Assembly (NCBI GenBank): GCA_019057775.1
Contig: JAHLWT010000039.1
Location: forward strand, 1-15,388
Length of the DNA: 15,388 nt
Direction of reading: 5' to 3'
Source: Promethearchaeota archaeon
GTDB taxonomy: Archaea > Asgardarchaeota > Lokiarchaeia > Sigynarchaeales > SOKP01
The translations under genes were made by a program, and so were the position numbers. Positions 14,041 through 15,388 of this stretch are shown piece by piece; position 1 is the stretch's first letter; every line of letters begins with the position of its first letter. The notes beneath the pieces were generated by a model. That model was not told where the DNA came from and made no database searches. It saw nothing but the letters and a program-made list of their open reading frames with translations.

Positions 14041-14973
14041 ATGTTTAATGATATTTTTCATTTTCTGGTTTTTCCAGGATTGTTGTTTATAGCAACTGTA
14101 GGAGGTATCCTTGCCTGGGCCGACCGGAAGATTACGGCTATGGTACAGTTTCGCAAAGGGCCGCCTTTCCTGCAGCCACTTTACGATTTCTTAAAGCTAT
14201 TGCTCGTAAAAGAAACAATCCTGCCGGCAAAAGGGTCAAAAATCACATTCCTGATGGCGCCTGTATTTTCCCTTTTCGGTGCAACAATAGCCGGAGTTCT
14301 CATTTTGCTACCCTCTCTCGACATTCAAACCGGCTTCTCCGGCGATCTGATCGTGATTTTTTACCTTCTCGCGATACCTTCCCTGGCGTACATGGTAGGC
14401 GCTATGGCTTCAGGAAATCCTTTAGCTTCCATTGGCGCTTCCCGTGAAATGAAACTCATCATGAGCTATGAGCTTACTTTCTTTCTGGTCCTTTCCGGCA
14501 TTATTCTGAAAGCAGACATGAGCATTGGCCTTAATGATGTTATACAGGTACAATCTCAATCCGGAGCCTTTATTGGTAGTTTGTCGGGGGTGATCCTTTT
14601 TTTGGTTGCCATATTTTGTCTGCAGGCAAAATTGGGTTTAGTCCCTTTTGACATGGCAGAGGCGGAAACTGAAATCAACCATGGGCCCTTTATCGAATAT
14701 TCCGGCTCAGCCTATGCCTTGATAAAATTAACAAAATATATCATGCTTTTTATACTCCCTGCTTTTATTGCTGCTTTGTTTATGGGTGGATTGCATTGGC
14801 AGGGGATCGATATTCTTTGGTCAATTCTGAAAATCCTTGCAGTTGTTGTTTTACTTACTCTGATACGAAACACAAATCCAAGGGTTAAGATTCACCAGGC
14901 CATGAGATTTTTCTTTATCTGGATGAACTTATTTGCTGTTATTGCAATCATTCTGGGAATGTTTGGAATTTAA
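14041..14973 (+). CDS. NuoH/EchB/HyfC-like membrane subunit of a complex-I-related (group 4 hydrogenase-type) complex
   Basis: This 310-residue integral membrane protein has about eight hydrophobic helices and belongs to the respiratory complex I subunit 1 family. Conserved features are ADRKITAMVQFRKGPP at 27-42, followed by LQPLYDFLKLL (44-54), PFDMAEAETEI at 202-212, GPFIEYSG at 215-222 and the C-terminal PRVKIHQAMRFFF segment at about 280-292. The acidic residues E207, E209 and E219 correspond to those lining the quinone/proton channel entry in complex I. Its context (HycB-type ferredoxin before, hydrogenase-type small subunit after) fits a membrane-bound hydrogenase or an energy-converting hydrogenase-related complex better than a true complex I. 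Gaps to its neighbours are 12 and 11 bp. Proton or sodium pumping is inferred from the family. Confidence 0.88.
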   Translation: MFNDIFHFLVFPGLLFIATVGGILAWADRKITAMVQFRKGPPFLQPLYDFLKLLLVKETILPAKGSKITFLMAPVFSLFGATIAGVLILLPSLDIQTGFSGDLIVIFYLLAIPSLAYMVGAMASGNPLASIGASREMKLIMSYELTFFLVLSGIILKADMSIGLNDVIQVQSQSGAFIGSLSGVILFLVAIFCLQAKLGLVPFDMAEAETEINHGPFIEYSGSAYALIKLTKYIMLFILPAFIAALFMGGLHWQGIDILWSILKILAVVVLLTLIRNTNPRVKIHQAMRFFFIWMNLFAVIAIILGMFGI

Positions 14974-14984
14974 AAAATAATAAA

Positions 14985-15388
14985 TTGGGTTTTAAGGATT
15001 TTATTTTTAAGAAATCATTGTGGTTGTTCCATTTCGGTGGTGCATCCTGCAATAATTGTGATATCGAAATATTAGATTGCCTGACACCAAGGTATGACGT
15101 AGAAAGATTCGGGATGCTATTGGTTGGTACCATCCGGCATGCTGATGTTCTGTTGGTTAATGGTTCGATTAACCAAAAGGACAAAAGCAGACTTCTCGAA
15201 ATTTACAACCAGGCACCGAAACCCATATTGGTGGTTGCTATTGGTGCATGTGGCTGCACGGGCGGCATATTTGCTGAAGGGAATACATTTGCCGGCACGG
15301 TTGATAAGATCATTCATGTTTATGCTTATATTCCGGTTTGCCCGCCAAAACCTGAAGCCATACTTGCAGGTATTATGAAACTTTTGAA
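14985..15388 (+). CDS. NuoB/EchC/MbhJ-like small subunit, partial at the window end, TTG start
   Basis: The frame has no ATG at its beginning and runs off the right edge after 134 codons. TTG at 14985, 11 bp after the NuoH-like stop, is the best start because the reading GFKDFIFKKSLWLFHF matches where homologues begin. The proximal [4Fe-4S] cluster ligands are present: C22 and C25 in GASCNNCDIEI, C89 in GACGCTGGIF and C119 in VCPPKPE. The CxxC spacing, rather than the CC pair of complex I NuoB, places it with group 4 [NiFe]-hydrogenase small subunits and their relatives. The usual PGCPP is PVCPP here. The protein should link the ferredoxin to the large subunit, which lies outside the window, so whether nickel ligands exist cannot be judged. 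Confidence 0.85.
   Translation, partial: MGFKDFIFKKSLWLFHFGGASCNNCDIEILDCLTPRYDVERFGMLLVGTIRHADVLLVNGSINQKDKSRLLEIYNQAPKPILVVAIGACGCTGGIFAEGNTFAGTVDKIIHVYAYIPVCPPKPEAILAGIMKLL

Noticed and set aside
13558..15388. Part of a standard respiratory complex I (nuo) operon
   Set aside because: The gene order (HycB-type ferredoxin, NuoH-like, NuoB-like) and the CxxC rather than CC motif of the small subunit fit group 4 hydrogenase-type modules instead.
1..15388. CRISPR array, tRNA or rRNA genes
   Set aside because: No regularly spaced 20-40 bp direct repeats and no cloverleaf or rRNA-like stretches were seen by eye on either strand.

Overview
The window looks like an AT-rich chromosomal segment of an anaerobic Bacteroidota (Bacteroidales/Marinilabiliales-like) bacterium. 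I infer this from matches to the Bacteroidota -7 promoter box (TAnnTTTG), start codons preceded by A/T-rich sequence rather than strong Shine-Dalgarno sites, and gene types common in that phylum (fused NAD(P)HX epimerase/dehydratase, POT peptide transporter, AsnA, complex-I-like energy modules). No phylogeny could be run, so the assignment is an inference.

Left part (1-5423), housekeeping. A non-coding edge with short tandem repeats is followed by the bifunctional NAD(P)H-hydrate repair enzyme (minus strand), a divergent POT-family peptide transporter, a structured intergenic stretch with two terminator hairpins, and ammonia-dependent asparagine synthetase (asnA). A 414-bp gene-free stretch with interleaved inverted repeats follows.

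Middle (5424-9160), regulation. A two-gene operon on the minus strand encodes a membrane histidine kinase with a Cache-type sensor region and its sigma54-dependent NtrC-family response regulator. The 369-bp divergent region in front of it holds several perfect palindromes and a good sigma54 (-24/-12) promoter pointing right. The simplest reading is that this pair controls the rightward operon.

Right part (9161-end), a tightly packed energy-metabolism operon. It starts with an unusual multidomain response regulator (receiver, GcvH-like lipoyl fold without the lipoyl lysine, degenerate second receiver, unknown C-terminal domain). Next come short remnants of hdrC and hdrA (heterodisulfide-reductase-like), then an intact pair resembling the NAD(P)H-dehydrogenase half of sulfhydrogenase/anaerobic sulfite reductase (HydB/AsrA and HydG/AsrB). 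After these come a stand-alone cyclic-nucleotide-binding-fold protein, a two-cluster ferredoxin, a NuoH/EchB-like membrane subunit, and a NuoB/EchC-like small subunit that starts with TTG and runs off the window. Electrons could pass from NAD(P)H through the flavoprotein and Fe-S proteins to the membrane complex, or in the reverse direction. The Hdr module that the neighbouring genes lead one to expect has been almost wholly lost, leaving a scar of about 420 bp.
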